Positions 61,270 to 64,000 of a stretch of DNA of 64,000 nucleotides are shown here, in pieces; position 1 is the first letter of the stretch; the number at the start of each line of letters is the position of its first letter. The notes below the pieces were generated by a model that did not search any database, was not told the DNA's origin, and was given only the letters and a program-made list of their open reading frames with translations. The translations under genes were made by a program, and so were the position numbers. This DNA is from Macrocybe gigantea (taxonomy: Eukaryota > Basidiomycota > Agaricomycetes > Agaricales > Callistosporiaceae): contig SJRY01000050.1 of assembly GCA_011319805.1 (NCBI GenBank), positions 372,001-436,000 on the forward strand. The letters run 5' to 3'.

Positions 61270-61684
61270 TTAGGATGAAGAGAGAAAGAGCGACATGCCG
61301 GGTCAATATCATCTCCGTCGGAATGTCATGTCCAAGTCTTCCGTGATTAGTCATCCCAAGTACTGTTCAGGGCCGGGAAGTCGGCCACCTAAGATCAAAC
61401 CCAATGTATGACCCCTCTTCCCTGCTCTTGCTGTAATCCTATGCTCCTGAAATGTTCACTAGTATCATACGTTCATAATTCTACTTGATTTATATTTTTA
61501 AGAGGTGTCTCTGTAGAGCTATGAATTTTTTTCTCTGCAGTGCCCGAATTTGAGCCCAGACCGTGAAGTCGGTCACAGCTAGTCACAGCGCCTGTTTCCG
61601 CTGCCTGCTGCCGCTCACTCGCACCACAACGTTGGGAATCATCATCGGTATGTCTTTCTTTACAATATCAGGCAAAAGAGCTAT
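61270..61684. other. Intergenic / left flank of the transposon
   Basis: About 415 bases. CAGTGCCCGAATTTGAGCCC at about 61539 and the GTGAAGTCGGTCAC palindrome-like stretch at about 61562-61575 may be part of the left terminal inverted repeat of the mobile element. The other end lies outside the window, so this cannot be tested here. GGCCGGGAAGTCGGCCACC near 61370 is a similar hairpin. Confidence 0.4.
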
Positions 61685-63954
61685 TTAAATCCTAGTTTTA
61701 CATGGTGGATTACGACGAACTGCAGCAAGAATCTCCATTGCACCACTGTCCTGCCTCAAGTTCACCTCGGATGCCTCATCTATGGGTGTGTTCAGATGCG
61801 GATGCTGCTCGGCAGGCTCAGCCTGGTGTTTTCGAACGATAGGGCGAGGCTTCAGTCTCGGTTTGGGGGGTTCTTCGTGAGTGGATCCAACTGATAGATT
61901 ATCAGACTCATCTGACTCTGTTTCAGGCAATTGACGATGCCTTCCTCCACCAGCTTTCCTTGTGCCCTTCTCTGTGGCCTTCTTCGCCTTATTCTCAGCC
62001 TTTTTGCTCTTCTCCTCCTCCCTTCTCAAGGCCTTTTGCTGCTGCTCTTCCGCTTTTTGGTGCTGCAACTCAGCGCGCTCCTCAGCCTTTTGCTGGCGCT
62101 CTTCTGCTTTCCGGCGCTGCAACTCTGCACATTCCTCAGCCTTTAGCCGGCATGCTTCATCTCGTGCATGCTTTGCTGCAGCCTTCTCCTCATTCTGCAA
62201 CCGTGTCATCTCGTCCTTGTAGGCCTTCTTCTGCTCCTTGAGAATCGGTGCTGCCTCACGAAGCATTTCCTTCCATTTCTGGGCCCATTCAGCATAGGCC
62301 AATTGAGCGAGCGACTCTTTGCCAGTCAAGTGATGCGCGCGACCGCCACCATCGATCCGTTTTGGCTTTGACTGCTTCGCATACAGTTGCTGACGCAGTC
62401 GTTGATTTTCGGAGTCCATAAGCCTCTTGTGTGCATAATCTCGTTGTATCTGTGTCGTCGCGGCAGCTAACAGAGTGCGCAGATCTTCATTCTCCTGTCG
62501 GAGAACCTTTCGTGATGCATGGAATGGAAGGGAAGGGGGAAGACCAACAAGCATATATTGTGTCGGCATGCCAGGAGGCAGTTTTCTGGGGGTGGACTGA
62601 GTAGCTGCAGGAGTTGTTGATATTTGTGCGTCATCAACAACTTCAACATCACCTGATTCTGATGCGACAGGAACAAGCAGCGATGGAAGAGCAGCGGGAA
62701 GAGGTTGGGCAGCTTGAGTTGTCATATTCAATGATGGTGCAAATGCATCGTTTGGAATTGCATTTCGATCCAATGGCCATATTCCTGTCTTTGCAAATGC
62801 TGACTTGATGGTGGTTTGCTTGAATGTGCGTGATCTCGCATTTGCATAGTATTGTAAGAGGTTTTTTTTTGTGATCGGGATATTATCATGAGCTGCTTGC
62901 AAGACTTCGGCCTTCCAGCATGAGGCTAAGGGAGCAAATACGCCAACATCACATGGCTGGAATGCATGAGTAGTATGTGATGGAAGGCAGACCACAATTA
63001 TTCTTTGTTGAGCAGCAAATTTGCAGAATCGATACGTGCAATGGGAATTGTGTCCATCAAGGATCAAAAGACGGTAACCATCTATTCTATTCCATACAGC
63101 AGACATTGGATGGAAGTCCTTTTCAAGCCAGAGGCTTCCGAGCTCCTGATCTGTCCATCCTCGTTCCGAAATAGAGATACTATGAAGAAAATAGTATGAG
63201 AGTCACTTGCATGTAAATAAAGCAGTAGGTGGGCAGACCTTGCATTACATGGATTGTTCCGTCCCCATTCCAGATTATGGCGCTTTGCCTGGAACACAAC
63301 ACAAGGTGGAAGTGATGTTCCATCTGCGCATACTGTTTCAAGGATCGTGACAAGCTCACGATCACCTGCTTCAATATGCTGCACTGATTTCTGGTTGCGG
63401 TCAACTAATGCTGCAATCTGTTTACCGATTCCTAGCTGGATCCCTTTTTCATCCATATTGTATATATTCTCAGCTGGAATTTGGTATTTGACGATGAGTT
63501 CTTCTACCATGTCAAAAAACTCTTTTACAGCAGTAGGATTTAGAGCCCGTGCACGACACTCTTCTAAGCTTTGGGTATAATGAATAGTGAGTTCTGGATG
63601 TCGTTTTTTAAACTGATCATACCACGAAGCACCAACTTCCTTTCCGCAGATGTCAGATGCATGATCGCGAAGAGTTTGTGGTGTAACTGGAAGTCCCCGC
63701 TGGCCCATTTCTTTCACCCACTCGACAAGAACTTCCTCCTCGGCGGGATTAAGCTTTTGCTGATGTGCATGAGCAGCTGTCCGTGTTGGGACACCATTGA
63801 AGCGGTCGTTGAGCATGCTCCGAGGCACTTGATAAATAACTGCAGCCTGGCATATGGAGGTCTCTTTTGCACGAACTGCTATGAGCGCAAGCTGAATACG
63901 TTCTTCGTGTGTGAGTTCCTCAAGGTTGATTGTGCTCGAGGTACTGGAAGGCAT
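61685..63954 (-). mobile_element. Pogo/Fot1-type DDE transposase (CENP-B-like), apparently intact
   Basis: Cut-and-paste DNA transposase of the Tc1/mariner superfamily. Start MPSSTSSTINLEELTHEERI at 63954. Psq-type helix-turn-helix: AQ-like LALIAVRAKETSICQAAVIY, QVPRSMLNDRFNGVPTRTAA. CENP-B second HTH: LNPAEEEVLVEWVKEMGQRG, LRDHASDICGKEVGASWYDQ, FKKRHPELTI. DDE_1 catalytic domain: ENIYNMDEKGIQLGI (first Asp), LLILDGHNSHCTYRFC (second Asp), HAFQPCDVGVFAPLAS (third Asp). A single GT-AG intron (about 63160-63240) joins NPCNA to SISISERGWTDQELGS. A Lys/Glu/Arg/Gln-rich coiled-coil tail (KAEERQQKAEERAELQ repeats) ends at 61685. No stop or frame break found. Right terminus is cut by the window edge. 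Confidence 0.85.
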
Positions 63955-64000
63955 GACAGAGAGTAGTTTGGTGCACTTTAGCCACAGAGAGCATCTTTTT
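63955..64000. other. Right edge, 5' flank of the transposase
   Basis: 46 bases only. The expected right terminal repeat is outside the window. Confidence 0.5.

Overview
The window is nuclear DNA of a filamentous mushroom-type fungus (Basidiomycota, Agaricomycetes). The genes are dense and cut by many short introns of about 45-110 nt. They include a class I hydrophobin, a Clp1-like (clampless) sexual-development protein, an aryl-alcohol-oxidase-like GMC enzyme and an F-box/LRR protein with the usual basidiomycete C-terminus. There is no sign of bacterial, organellar or viral DNA.

Layout. 0-9 kb: 3' end of an unknown gene, then core cell genes on the minus strand (CAF-1 subunit CAC2, the FG nucleoporin Nup54/Nup57, ribosomal protein eL27). 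9-12.7 kb: a class I hydrophobin, a gene-poor stretch, and RNA polymerase II subunit RPB9. 12.7-31.7 kb: an accessory island of five monocarboxylate-transporter-like MFS genes (called MCT-A to MCT-E here) plus one decayed copy, with a secreted GMC oxidoreductase in the middle; A-C point left, D-E point right. 32-43.5 kb: alpha/beta hydrolase, HABP4/Stm1-like protein, OCRL/INPP5-type inositol 5-phosphatase with ASH and RhoGAP domains, secreted GH79 glycosidase, and cyclophilin-40. 43.7-47.2 kb: two BRI3-like small membrane proteins with a decayed third copy between them. 48.6-51.5 kb: a convergent pair, a peroxisomal MaoC hydratase (C-terminal AKL) and a mitochondrial gamma-butyrobetaine-dioxygenase-like enzyme. 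52-61.3 kb: an unrecognised gene, an intron-containing tRNA-Ala(UGC), the Clp1-like gene with a 2.8 kb empty upstream region, a DJ-1 family protein and an F-box/LRR protein. 61.7 kb to the right edge: an apparently intact pogo/Fot1-type transposase.

How genes may work together. The transporter/GMC island looks like a locally amplified uptake or export module for small organic acids next to a secreted alcohol oxidase; this is inference from position. The MaoC hydratase and the butyrobetaine hydroxylase both belong to fatty-acid/carnitine metabolism.

Data quality. At about twelve places a clear gene model breaks by exactly one missing base, always within or beside a short run of one base (hydrophobin, MCT-C, MCT-E, the 5-phosphatase, MaoC, BBOX, the 52-kb gene, F-box). 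All are -1 shifts with no added stop mutations, which fits under-called homopolymers in the assembly better than eight separate pseudogenes. Gene spans below ignore these breaks, and each is noted.
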